Made by a program: the position numbers and the translations under genes. A stretch of DNA of 64,000 nt from Heliomarina baculiformis (GTDB taxonomy: Bacteria; Pseudomonadota; Alphaproteobacteria; Rhodobacterales; Rhodobacteraceae), in contig NZ_JAIMIC010000008.1 in NCBI RefSeq assembly GCF_019966545.1, positions 1-64,000 on the forward strand. Reading direction: 5' to 3'. This document shows, one piece after another, positions 16,575 to 24,717 of the stretch. Every line of letters starts with the position of its first letter. Positions within the stretch are counted from its first letter, which is position 1. The notes beneath the pieces are model-generated. The model searched no databases. It had not been told where the DNA came from and worked only from the letters and a program-made list of their open reading frames with translations.

Positions 16575-17663
16575 ATGGATGTTCTGAAAGAGCAGCTTGT
16601 GGCGCAGGCCCTGCGCGAGGGGTTCGTTGCCTGCCGGGTATGTCGGCCGAGCGATGTGCCGGAGGTTGCCGGCCGTCTGGCGGCGTTTCTGGAGGCGGGG
16701 TATCATGGGCAGATGGGCTGGCTGGAAGAGCGGTCGCACTGGCGGGGCAATCCTTTGGCGCTCTGGCCCGAGGCGCGGTCGGTGATCATGCTGGCGGAGA
16801 GCTATACGCCGGAGGTCGATCCCCGGGCGGTACTGGCGCGGCGGGAGCGCGGGGCGATTTCGGTCTATGCGCAGAACCGCGATTACCATGATCTGGTGAA
16901 GAAGCGGCTGAAGCGGCTGGCGCGCTGGCTGATCGAGGCGTCGTCCAAAGGCGGGTGCCGCGACGGGGAGGGGCGCTGGGTTTCCTTTCCGGAGGTGGCC
17001 GCGCCGGAGGTGAAGGTGTTTGTGGATACGGCACCGGTGCCGGAGAAGGCGCTGGGGCAGGCGGCGGGTCTGGGCTGGCAGGGCAAGCACACCAACCTGT
17101 TGAGCCGGGACTGGGGGAACTGGGCGTTTCTCGGCTCGGTCTTTACTACGCTGGAGCTGCCGGTGGACGGGGCGGAGCGGGATTATTGCGGATCCTGCCG
17201 GGCTTGTCTGGACGCCTGTCCGACCGATGCTTTCCCGGCGCCTTACCGGATGGATGCGCGGCGCTGCATTTCCTATCTGACGATCGAGCATAAGGGGCCG
17301 GTGGCGCCGGAGTTGCGTGAGAAGATGGGCAACCGGATCTATGGGTGCGACGATTGTCTGGCGGCCTGCCCGTGGAACAAGTTCGCGGTGGCGGCGAGCG
17401 ATATGCGCTATGCGGCGCGCGATGATCTGGTTGCGCCAAGGTTGGCCGAGTTGGCGGTGCTGGACGATGCGGGGTTCAGGGCGATGTTCTCGGGCTCGCC
17501 CATCAAGCGGATCGGGCGGGACCGGTTCGTACGCAATGTGCTCTACGCGATTGGCAATTCCGGTGAGGCGGCCCTGTTGGAGGTGGCGCGCGGGCTGGTC
17601 GGCGATGCGGATGCGACGGTCGCCGATGCAGCCGTCTGGGCGGTGGAGAGGTTGCAGGCATGA
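16575..17663 (+). CDS. queG: Epoxyqueuosine reductase QueG
   Basis: This enzyme carries out the last step of queuosine synthesis, reducing epoxyqueuosine to queuosine in tRNA with cobalamin and two 4Fe-4S centres. The 362-residue length is typical. The cluster motifs [16 protein letters not shown] and [13 protein letters not shown] lie near residues 200 and 257. The cobalamin-binding region with [16 protein letters not shown] precedes them. A C-terminal HEAT-like segment ([20 protein letters not shown]) completes the fold. Its stop overlaps the ATG of the HyuA-type gene (ATGA at 17660). Confidence 0.95.
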   Translation: MDVLKEQLVAQALREGFVACRVCRPSDVPEVAGRLAAFLEAGYHGQMGWLEERSHWRGNPLALWPEARSVIMLAESYTPEVDPRAVLARRERGAISVYAQNRDYHDLVKKRLKRLARWLIEASSKGGCRDGEGRWVSFPEVAAPEVKVFVDTAPVPEKALGQAAGLGWQGKHTNLLSRDWGNWAFLGSVFTTLELPVDGAERDYCGSCRACLDACPTDAFPAPYRMDARRCISYLTIEHKGPVAPELREKMGNRIYGCDDCLAACPWNKFAVAASDMRYAARDDLVAPRLAELAVLDDAGFRAMFSGSPIKRIGRDRFVRNVLYAIGNSGEAALLEVARGLVGDADATVADAAVWAVERLQA

Positions 17664-19660
17664 CGATCTTGCTGGGGGTGGATACGGGCGGCACCTATAC
17701 GGATGCCGTTTTGCTGCGCGGTGAGGATGAGGTGATCGCGAGCGCCAAGGCGTTGACCACGCGGCAGGATCTGGCCATCGGCGTGGGCGAGGCGGTGGGT
17801 GCGGTTCTGGGAAAGGCCGGGGTGTCGGCGGCGGAGGTTTCGCTGGCCTCGCTGTCCACGACGCTGGCGACGAATGCGCTGGTCGAGGGGCAGGGCGGGC
17901 GAGTGGCGCTGGTTTACATCGGGTTTCGTGAAGAGGATCTGGCGCGGCACGGGCTGGCGGAGGTTCTGCGGGGCGATCCGTCGGTGGTTCTGGCCGGGGG
18001 GCATGATCACGCGGGTGGCGCGGTGTGCCCCCTGGATGTGGCGGGGTTGCGCGGCTTTCTGGACGAGGTCGCGGGCGGGGTGTCGGCCTTTGCCGTGGCC
18101 GGGCAGTTCGCCACGCGTAACCCGGGGCATGAGATTGAGGCAGCGCGGGTGATAGCAGAAGTGACCGGGCTGCCGGTGACCTGCTCGCATCAGCTGTCGG
18201 CCCGGCTGAACGGGCCGAAACGGGCGGTGACGGCGGTGTTGAATGCGCGGCTGGTGGGGATGATCGACCGGTTGATCGGGCGGGCGCAGGATGTGCTGGG
18301 CGAGATCGGGGTCACGGCGCCGATGATGGTGGTGCGCGGCGACGGGGCGCTGATGTCGGCGGAGCAGGCGCGGCTGCGGCCCATCGAGACTATCCTGAGT
18401 GGCCCGGCGGCCAGCCTTGTAGGCGCGCGCTGGCTGACCGGGGCGCAGACCGCGCTGGTGTCGGATATCGGCGGGACAACGACCGATGTGGCGATGCTGC
18501 GGGAAGGACGGCCTTTGATCGATCCGGGGGGCGCGCGGGTTGGCGGGCATCGCACCATGGTCGAAGCGGTGGCGATGCGCACCACCGGGCTGGGCGGAGA
18601 CAGCCAGGTTCATGTGGAGGTCGAGGGGCTGCGCGGCGGAGTGCGGCTGGGGCCTCGGCGGCTGGTGCCGGTGGCGCTGATGGCGCGGGAGGCGCCGGAG
18701 GTGGTACATCGCGCGCTGGAGACGCAGCTGCGGGCGCAGAGCGTTGGCGAATATGACGGTCGGTTCCTGCGGGCGGTGCCCGGTCTGCCTGCGGGCGGCT
18801 TGAGCGCGCGGGAGGCCACTTTGCTGGAGCGGATCGAGGGCGTGCAGCCGATGGGCGCGGTTCTGCGCACGCGGATGGAGCAGGGCGCGCTGGGCCGGCT
18901 GGTGGATCGCGGTTTGGTGCAGGTGGCGGGCGTCACGCCCTCGGATGCGTCGCACTTGCTAGGGCGGCTTGAGGCATGGGACGGGGCGGCGGCGGAAAAG
19001 GCGTTGGCCCTGATGGCGCGGCGGCGGATCGGGTCGGGCGAGCGTCTGGCCCCGGATGCGGGGGCGCTGGCGCGGATGATCGTGGACCAGTTGACGCAAC
19101 AGACCGCTCTGGCCCTGTTGGAGGCTGCTTTTGCCGAAGAGGGCGAAGCGTTTGACGCGGCGCCCGAGGTTCTGGCGCGCCATGAATTGATGGCGCGGGC
19201 CTTGGCGGGGCATCGCGGGGTTCTGGCGCTTGAGGCGCGGCTGAACGTGGATGTGATCGGGTTGGGCGCGTCGGCCCCGGCCTATTACCCGGCGGTGGGG
19301 GAGCGGCTTGGGCGCCGGATGATCCTGCCGGAGCATGCGGGCGTGGCGAATGCGATCGGGGCGGTCGTCGGTCGGGTGACGGTGCGCCGGTCCGGGACGG
19401 TGACCTGCCCGGCCGAGGGGCGGTTTCGGGTCCATCTCGCGGAGGGGCCGGAAGATTTCGCGGAGTCCGAGGCGGCGATGGCGCGGCTGGAAGAGGTTTT
19501 GAAGGCCGAGGCGCTGGCGGCGGCAAGCGGGGCCGAGGGCGTGCAAATCTCGGTCACGCGGGATGTGCGGGTGGCGCAGGCCGAGGCGCGGGAAGTGTTC
19601 GTCGAAGCGGTTGTGACCGTTGAGGCGAGCGGGCGGCCCCGGGTGGCGGCGGAGGTATAG
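17660..19660 (+). CDS. Hydantoinase/oxoprolinase (HyuA-type) family protein
   Basis: This 666-residue protein has the actin-like ATPase fold of N-methylhydantoinase A/5-oxoprolinase. [16 protein letters not shown] at residue 4 is the phosphate-1 motif. [14 protein letters not shown] around residue 270 is the second, and a C-terminal [13 protein letters not shown] is characteristic. Such enzymes hydrolyse a lactam with ATP, usually with a HyuB partner. No HyuB gene follows here, so it may act alone as some shorter family members do. It is translationally coupled to queG. The substrate is unknown. Confidence 0.85.
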   Translation: MTILLGVDTGGTYTDAVLLRGEDEVIASAKALTTRQDLAIGVGEAVGAVLGKAGVSAAEVSLASLSTTLATNALVEGQGGRVALVYIGFREEDLARHGLAEVLRGDPSVVLAGGHDHAGGAVCPLDVAGLRGFLDEVAGGVSAFAVAGQFATRNPGHEIEAARVIAEVTGLPVTCSHQLSARLNGPKRAVTAVLNARLVGMIDRLIGRAQDVLGEIGVTAPMMVVRGDGALMSAEQARLRPIETILSGPAASLVGARWLTGAQTALVSDIGGTTTDVAMLREGRPLIDPGGARVGGHRTMVEAVAMRTTGLGGDSQVHVEVEGLRGGVRLGPRRLVPVALMAREAPEVVHRALETQLRAQSVGEYDGRFLRAVPGLPAGGLSAREATLLERIEGVQPMGAVLRTRMEQGALGRLVDRGLVQVAGVTPSDASHLLGRLEAWDGAAAEKALALMARRRIGSGERLAPDAGALARMIVDQLTQQTALALLEAAFAEEGEAFDAAPEVLARHELMARALAGHRGVLALEARLNVDVIGLGASAPAYYPAVGERLGRRMILPEHAGVANAIGAVVGRVTVRRSGTVTCPAEGRFRVHLAEGPEDFAESEAAMARLEEVLKAEALAAASGAEGVQISVTRDVRVAQAEAREVFVEAVVTVEASGRPRVAAEV

Positions 19661-19675
19661 GGGGGCGTTCGGGAA

Positions 19676-19802
19676 AGTCTCCACATCTTGTGGTTTCGGA
19701 CCGTCTTTTCTCGACCTGTTGTGGTGCTGGTCCGTCTAGATGTGGACTCAAGCTGTGAATAACTTTATAATTGCAGGCGTCTGGGGCGATTCCCAGACGC
19801 CT
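19676..19802. other. Structured non-coding patch with nested inverted repeats
   Basis: Downstream of the HyuA-type gene, AGTCTCCACATCT (19676-19688) is inverted relative to AGATGTGGACT (19738-19748). Inside them CGGACC (19697-19702) pairs with GGTCCG (19729-19734). Immediately beyond, AGGCGTCTGGG (19775-19785) and CCCAGACGCCT (19792-19802) form a perfect 11-base stem with a GCGATT loop. The patch could be an RNA gene, a terminator array or the scar of a mobile element. The rest of 19803-19936 shows nothing I recognise. Confidence 0.4.
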
Positions 19803-19936
19803 AATCGCTGCAAAGCAACGATCGTGTCGTCAAACACGCAGTTAGATTCGCATGGGTCTCGCGTGACGGTCAAGCGTTAAGCAGCAAAACTCGTCTGAGA
19901 GCGGCAATTTGCCGTTCAATTGAAGGAACCATATGT

Positions 19937-20107
19937 ATGTACTTTAAAATCTATAAGGATGTGTCGCAGCAGTGGCGTTGGACCCTAAAAGCGGCAAATC
20001 ACAAGACAGTGGCTGACTCCGCGGAGAGCTATTGGAATAAGACTGATGCCATTGCGGGAATCAATCTTGTTAAAGGTGCTTCTAGCGCGCCAATTTACGA
20101 CCAGTGA
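19937..20107 (+). CDS. YegP-like (DUF1508) small protein
   Basis: This 56-residue ORF begins MYFKIYKDVSQQWRW and contains SAESYWNKTDAIAGINLVK, the FxIYxD...WRW and Y-x-K-x-x-A pattern of the YegP/DUF1508 domain. The family is small and of uncertain function. GAAGGAA lies eight bases before the ATG. Base composition and codon use (many A/T third positions) differ from neighbouring genes, suggesting recent acquisition or weak selection. A strong hairpin follows the stop. Confidence 0.72.
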   Translation: MYFKIYKDVSQQWRWTLKAANHKTVADSAESYWNKTDAIAGINLVKGASSAPIYDQ

Positions 20108-20114
20108 AAAAGCC

Positions 20115-20141
20115 GACGGCGATCATAAATTGATCGCCGTC
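20115..20141 (-). terminator. Bidirectional terminator between the YegP-like gene and msrA
   Basis: GACGGCGATCA and TGATCGCCGTC form a perfect 11-base stem with a TAAAT loop. On the minus strand GGCTTTTT follows, which makes it an intrinsic terminator for msrB-msrA. It also lies just after the YegP-like stop on the plus strand. Confidence 0.82.
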
Positions 20142-20166
20142 GAGCGATATTGTCAGTTAGTTAGAT

Positions 20167-20676
20167 TTACTCCGCTGCGGTGCGTTTCGGCAGCACCCAG
20201 TCGGGGCGGATGAAATGGCAGGTATAGCCGTTGGGAATCCGCTCGAGGTAATCCTGATGCTCGGGCTCGGCCTCCCAGAAATCGCCGACGGGTTCCAGCT
20301 CGGTAACGACGCGGCCGGGCCAGAGACCCGAGGCGTTGACGTCTGCGATAGTGTCCTCGGCCACTTCCTTCTGCGCCTCGTCCACGTAATAGATCGCGGA
20401 ACGGTAGGAGAGACCTCGGTCGTTGCCTTGCCGGTTCGGCGTGGTCGGATCGTGAATCTGGAAAAAGAACTCCAGCAGGCGGCGATAGCTCATCACCTCG
20501 GGGTCGAAGATGATCTCGATCCCCTCGGCATGGGTGCCGTGATTGCGATAGGTGGCGTTGGGGACATCGCCGCCGGTGTAACCGACCCGCGTGGAAATCA
20601 CGCCGGGCATCTTGCGGATCAGATCCTGCATGCCCCAGAAACAGCCACCTGCGAGTACTGCGCGTTCTTCACTCAT
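20167..20676 (-). CDS. msrA: Peptide methionine (S)-S-oxide reductase MsrA
   Basis: This enzyme repairs oxidised methionine (S-sulfoxide) in proteins using thioredoxin. Starting at the ATG at 20676 gives 169 residues. The catalytic Cys lies in [10 protein letters not shown] at the N terminus, and the family motifs [14 protein letters not shown] and SYRSAIYY are present. The start overlaps the stop of msrB (ATGA), so the two reductases are translated together. A longer upstream extension of the frame runs antisense-like through msrB and was rejected. Confidence 0.95.
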   Translation of the reverse strand: MSEERAVLAGGCFWGMQDLIRKMPGVISTRVGYTGGDVPNATYRNHGTHAEGIEIIFDPEVMSYRRLLEFFFQIHDPTTPNRQGNDRGLSYRSAIYYVDEAQKEVAEDTIADVNASGLWPGRVVTELEPVGDFWEAEPEHQDYLERIPNGYTCHFIRPDWVLPKRTAAE

Positions 20677-21122
20677 GCTACGTCCTCCACCTGGTTGAGA
20701 TAGTCGCCATAGCCTTCGGCTTCCATGTCGTCGCGATGGACGAAGCGGAGCGAGGCCGAGTTGATGCAATAGCGCAGACCGCCCCGGTCGCGGGGACCGT
20801 CGGGGAAGACGTGGCCAAGATGGCTGTCGCCATGGGTCGAGCGGACCTCGGTGCGGATCATGCCAAGCGAGGCGTCGCGCAATTCCTGCACATGGGCCGG
20901 TTCGATGGGCTTGGTGAAGCTTGGCCAGCCGCAACCGGATTCATACTTGTCCGCCGAGGCGAACAGCGGCTCGCCCGAGACGATATCCACGTAGATGCCC
21001 GGTTCCTTGTTGCCCAGAAGCGCGCCGGTGCCCGGACGTTCGGTGCCGGATTTCTGGGTGACGTAGTATTCCTCTTCGGAAAGCGCGGCGATCTTATCGG
21101 GGTCTTTGGTATACTTGGTCAT
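20673..21122 (-). CDS. msrB: Peptide methionine (R)-S-oxide reductase MsrB
   Basis: This enzyme reduces the R epimer of methionine sulfoxide, complementing MsrA. The 149-residue protein has the SeIR-domain motifs [24 protein letters not shown] and the catalytic Cys in [11 protein letters not shown]. The two CxxC pairs that bind structural zinc in many MsrB proteins are missing; the first is replaced in [13 protein letters not shown]. It therefore belongs to the zinc-free form. It is the first gene of the msrB-msrA pair. Confidence 0.94.
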   Translation of the reverse strand: MTKYTKDPDKIAALSEEEYYVTQKSGTERPGTGALLGNKEPGIYVDIVSGEPLFASADKYESGCGWPSFTKPIEPAHVQELRDASLGMIRTEVRSTHGDSHLGHVFPDGPRDRGGLRYCINSASLRFVHRDDMEAEGYGDYLNQVEDVA

Positions 21123-21266
21123 GACTCACCTCTGCTTTGTGGCGTTTGGTTAGTATTTGGCGCTTTCACCGGCAAAATAAAGCCCCGGCGGGCGGGTTCA
21201 CCGGGAAAGTGATCCGAAGTGGCGGCGGGGCCGTAACAGGTATGACGCGAGAATACGAGGTTTTAC

Positions 21267-21791
21267 ATGCTGCGCTTTGTCCTGATGATCTGCGCCCTGC
21301 TGGCGGGAGCCGCCGCACAGGCCGGTGCCCTTCGGGGCGAGTTCCAGTCGATTGACGGGGGCGGGTTGTCTCTTGACCAGTGGCGGGGGCAGCCGGTGCT
21401 GGTGGTCAACACGGCCTCGCGCTGCGGCTATACCTATCAGTACGAAGGCATGCAGGCGCTTTACGATGCCTATCGCGGGCGCGGGCTTGTGGTGCTGGCG
21501 GTGCCTTCGGACGATTTCCGGCAGGAGCTTGGCAGCGCGGAGGAGGTCAAGGAGTTCTGCGAGCTGACCTTTGGTCTCGATATGCCGATGACCGATATCA
21601 CCCCGGTGCGCGGGGCCAAGGCGCATCCGTTCTATCAGGACGTCAAGGCGGCGACAGGCTTTGTGCCGGGCTGGAATTTCAACAAGGTGCTGGTGGGGCC
21701 GGACGGAGACGTCGTGGCCACATGGGGGTCGAACACGCGCCCTGAATCTCAGGAAATCCGGGCGCGCATCGAACCGCTGCTGGCCGATTGA
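21267..21791 (+). CDS. Glutathione peroxidase family protein, exported
   Basis: This 174-residue thiol peroxidase has a thioredoxin fold. The N terminus MLRFVLMICALLAGAAAQAG is a signal peptide, so the enzyme probably acts in the periplasm. The active site NTASRCGYTYQYEGM has Cys instead of selenocysteine, and WNFNKVLV is the conserved Trp-Asn motif. The usual central Gln block (FPCNQF) is replaced by VPSDDFRQEL. Periplasmic location makes thioredoxin-like donors more likely than glutathione. It stands between msrBA and a DMT transporter, an oxidative-repair neighbourhood. Confidence 0.88.
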   Translation: MLRFVLMICALLAGAAAQAGALRGEFQSIDGGGLSLDQWRGQPVLVVNTASRCGYTYQYEGMQALYDAYRGRGLVVLAVPSDDFRQELGSAEEVKEFCELTFGLDMPMTDITPVRGAKAHPFYQDVKAATGFVPGWNFNKVLVGPDGDVVATWGSNTRPESQEIRARIEPLLAD

Positions 21792-22679
21792 TCAGTTGAT
21801 CGGTGGCTTTTTCACTTTGGACTGCCGCGACAGCTGAACGGCGAGGATGCCAACGGTCACGATGACCACGCCAAGCACGTCCTGCGGACCAAGGCTTTCG
21901 CCCAGCAGGACCGCCGCAACGGCAACGCCGAAAACCGGGTTGAGAAAGTGGAAGGTAGCCGCGCGGGTCGGACCGATCCGGTCGAGCAGCATGAACCAGA
22001 TAAGCGTCGCGAGAATACCCGGGAACAGCGTCGTGTAGGTAAAGGCGAGCACCAGCGGCAGCGTCAAGTTCACATGAACGGTTTCGAACAGGGCCGTGGC
22101 GACGAGCAGGATGGCCGAGCCGACGAGCATCTGCAAACCGACGATCATCATGAAATTGCCGCCCGAGGTGGCGCCGCGCACTGCCAGCGTTGCAAAGGTG
22201 AGCGCGAGGACGGCGATGCCGCAGAGCATGACACCGTGGATATCGACGCCTTGGCTGATGCGGCTACCCATGATGATTGAAACGCCAACGATGCCGGCCA
22301 CAAGACCGACGATGCCCATAGGCGCCAGTTTTTCGCGGAAGATCAGCCAAGTCGCCAGCGCGACCAGCAGGGGCATGGTCGAGGCGACGATGGAAGCAAG
22401 GCTCGCCTCGATAGTTTGCATCGCATAGAAATTCAGGCCGAGGTAAAGCGCGTTCTGACATATGCCGAAGAGGATCGTCGCGTACCACTGTTTCTTGGTC
22501 AGCCGCCAGGACTGGCCCATCATCCGCGCGATCGCCACGCCGATCACGCCCGAGACGAGAAAGCGCATCGCCAGCGAAAACAGCGGTGAGGCGTCTGCGA
22601 CGATGATACGGGCCGAGGTGAAGGCCGAGGACCACATCAGCGCAAAGGCCAGCCCCATCAGGATCGAACGAATATCCAA
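21792..22679 (-). CDS. DMT/EamA family transporter
   Basis: This 295-residue inner-membrane protein has about ten hydrophobic segments arranged as two EamA repeats (roughly 5-140 and 150-285). The duplicated ends GIVGVSIIMG and GVVIVTVGILAVQL are typical of the drug/metabolite exporter superfamily. The substrate cannot be predicted. It converges on the glutathione peroxidase gene with adjoining stop codons and lies downstream of HU, separated by a terminator. Confidence 0.9.
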   Translation of the reverse strand: MDIRSILMGLAFALMWSSAFTSARIIVADASPLFSLAMRFLVSGVIGVAIARMMGQSWRLTKKQWYATILFGICQNALYLGLNFYAMQTIEASLASIVASTMPLLVALATWLIFREKLAPMGIVGLVAGIVGVSIIMGSRISQGVDIHGVMLCGIAVLALTFATLAVRGATSGGNFMMIVGLQMLVGSAILLVATALFETVHVNLTLPLVLAFTYTTLFPGILATLIWFMLLDRIGPTRAATFHFLNPVFGVAVAAVLLGESLGPQDVLGVVIVTVGILAVQLSRQSKVKKPPIN

Positions 22680-22775
22680 CTCAGCGCACCCCTCGGGTGC
22701 AGGAATGGCTGTGCTGTTTCATGGTCATGGCCTCCTTGCGGGCCAGACACAGCCCTTATCGGGTGCCCAAATCAA

Positions 22776-22801
22776 AAAGGGCCGCCCGCGGGCGACCCTT
22801 T
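22776..22801 (-). terminator. Rho-independent terminator of the HU gene
   Basis: AAAGGG-C-CGCCC and GGGCG-A-CCCTTT pair with a single mismatch. On the minus strand the stem is followed by TTTTTGATTTG. It ends the HU transcript before the DMT transporter gene. Confidence 0.82.
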
Positions 22802-22825
22802 CCGAAATCTAAGAAAGATTCAAGA

Positions 22826-23113
22826 TCAGCCGTTGACGCTGTCCTTGAGCGCCTTTGCGATGGTCATCTTGACCACCTTGTCGGCGTCTTTCTTGAACTG
22901 TTCGCCAGTGGCGGGGTTGCGCACCATGCGCTCGGGACGCTCGCGGCAGTAGATCTTGCCAACGCCGGGCAGGGTGACGGCACCGCCGCCAGATACTTCC
23001 TTGGTGATCAGGTCGCATACCGCGTCAAGCGCGCTGCCTGCGGTTTTCTTGTCGGTGCCCATTTCTTCTGCAAGTGCGGCGACAAGCTGGGTCTTGGTCA
23101 TTGGTTTCGACAT
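22826..23113 (-). CDS. HU family DNA-binding protein
   Basis: This 95-residue histone-like protein bends and compacts DNA. It starts MSKPMTKTQLVAALAEEMG with the helical dimerisation part at 6-45. The flexible DNA-binding arm carries GVGKIYCRERPERMVRNPATGE, where the family's R-x-G-R-NP-x-TG motif appears as RMVRNPATGE with the Pro that intercalates. AAGGAG precedes the ATG. It has its own promoter region (23114-23253) and terminator. Confidence 0.95.
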   Translation of the reverse strand: MSKPMTKTQLVAALAEEMGTDKKTAGSALDAVCDLITKEVSGGGAVTLPGVGKIYCRERPERMVRNPATGEQFKKDADKVVKMTIAKALKDSVNG

Positions 23114-23253
23114 TTTTGTTCTCCTTCAACTGCCCGCTCTCTTGGGCCTCGTCCCGGATATTTAACGGGATATGGGGGGAGAACACAACGAATTGTGGTC
23201 TGTGCCAAGCCCCAAACAGGCGGATTTTTGCGGTTTTTTACTGTTTTTGCCCT

Positions 23254-24717
23254 TTAAAGAAAGGCCGTTTCGTCAAAAGAGCGCAATTTTCGGCTGTGGA
23301 GGCGTTCAAGAGGCATTGTGCGAAGCATTTCCATCGCGCGGATTCCTATGTTCAGGTGGCGCGAAACCTGCGTCGTATAGAAGTCCGACGCCATGCCGGG
23401 CAGCTTCAATTCGCCATGCAGCGGCTTGTCGGAGACGCAGAGGAGCGTGCCATAGGGCACCCGGAATCTGTAGCCGTTGGCGGCGATGGTCGCGCTTTCC
23501 ATGTCGAGCGCGATGGCGCGGGATTGTGAAAGGCGCTGGACCGGCCCGGACTGGTCGCGGAGTTCCCAGTTGCGGTTGTCGATGGTGGCGACGGTGCCGG
23601 TGCGCATGATGCGTTTGAGTTCAAAGCCGGATAGTTCGGTCACCTCGGCTACTGCCTGTTCCAGCGATGTCTGGATTTCGGCCAGCGCCGGGATCGGCAC
23701 CCAGACCGGCAGGTCGTCGTCGAGCACGTGATCTTCGCGCAGGTAGCCGTGCCCAAGGACGAAATCGCCAAGCGCCTGCGTGTTGCGCAGCCCGGCACAA
23801 TGGCCGACCATCAGCCAGGCGTGGGGGCGCAGCACGGCGATGTGGTCCGTCGCTGTCTTGGCGTTGGAGGGGCCGACGCCAATGTTGACCAGCGTGATGC
23901 CCGACCCGTCCGGCCGTTTCAGGTGATAGGTCGGCATTTGTGGCAGTTTCAGCGGCGCGTCGAGCGGTTCGTCCGGTTTGGTGATCTCGGCATTGCCGGT
24001 GCTGACGAAGCTGGAATAGCCGCTGCCCGGATTGGCAAGCTGGGCGCGGGCGAAGGCCTCGAACTCGGTCACGTAGAACTGGTAGTTCGTGAACAGAACG
24101 TGGTTCTGGAAATGCTCGGCATCCGTCGCGGTATAATGCGAAAGACGCGCCAGCGAGTAATCGATGCGCTGGGCGGTAAAGAGCGCGAGCGGCGCGATCC
24201 CGTCGGGGGCGGCATAGGTGCCGTTGACGATGTCGTCGTGGGTGGTGCTGAGGTCTGGCACGTCGAACACGTCGCGCAGGGTGAAATCGGTCGCGCCATC
24301 CTGCGGCACGGTGATCTCGGGGCGGTTGGCCACGGCGAAATGCACCGGGATCGGCGTGTGCGAGGGACCGATGGCGACGGGCTGGCCGTGGTTCTTGATC
24401 AAGAGGCCGATCTGCTGGGTCAGGTAGCTGCGAAAGAGGTCGGGCCGGGTGACTGTGGTGCTATAGGTGCCGGGCAGCGCCACATGACCGAAACTCAGCC
24501 GGGAATCGACCCGCGCATAGGAGGTCGTCGTGAGGCGTATTTCCGGGTAGAATGCGCGGATGCGATAGCCGGGATTGCCCTTTTTCAGGACCTCCATGAA
24601 GCGTTCGCAGAGAAAGTCGGTCGCTTCGGCGTAAAGCTGTTCCAGCCGGGCGACGGCGGCCTCGGCATCGGTGAAGCTTTCGGTCTTGAAGATTTCGGGC
24701 GTGTCTATCTTGCTCAT
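23254..24717 (-). CDS. amn: AMP nucleosidase
   Basis: This 487-residue enzyme splits AMP to adenine and ribose 5-phosphate. The N-terminal AMN-specific domain (about 1-165) includes PEIRLTTTSYARVDSRLSFGHV. The C-terminal nucleoside-phosphorylase-like domain contains GVGPSNAKTATDHIAVLRPHAWLMVGHCAGLR and ALDMESATIAANGYRFRVPYG, which are diagnostic. ATG 24717 overlaps the stop of ade (ATGA). Together ade and amn would convert AMP to adenine and then hypoxanthine, controlling adenylate levels or purine salvage. Confidence 0.95.
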   Translation of the reverse strand: MSKIDTPEIFKTESFTDAEAAVARLEQLYAEATDFLCERFMEVLKKGNPGYRIRAFYPEIRLTTTSYARVDSRLSFGHVALPGTYSTTVTRPDLFRSYLTQQIGLLIKNHGQPVAIGPSHTPIPVHFAVANRPEITVPQDGATDFTLRDVFDVPDLSTTHDDIVNGTYAAPDGIAPLALFTAQRIDYSLARLSHYTATDAEHFQNHVLFTNYQFYVTEFEAFARAQLANPGSGYSSFVSTGNAEITKPDEPLDAPLKLPQMPTYHLKRPDGSGITLVNIGVGPSNAKTATDHIAVLRPHAWLMVGHCAGLRNTQALGDFVLGHGYLREDHVLDDDLPVWVPIPALAEIQTSLEQAVAEVTELSGFELKRIMRTGTVATIDNRNWELRDQSGPVQRLSQSRAIALDMESATIAANGYRFRVPYGTLLCVSDKPLHGELKLPGMASDFYTTQVSRHLNIGIRAMEMLRTMPLERLHSRKLRSFDETAFL

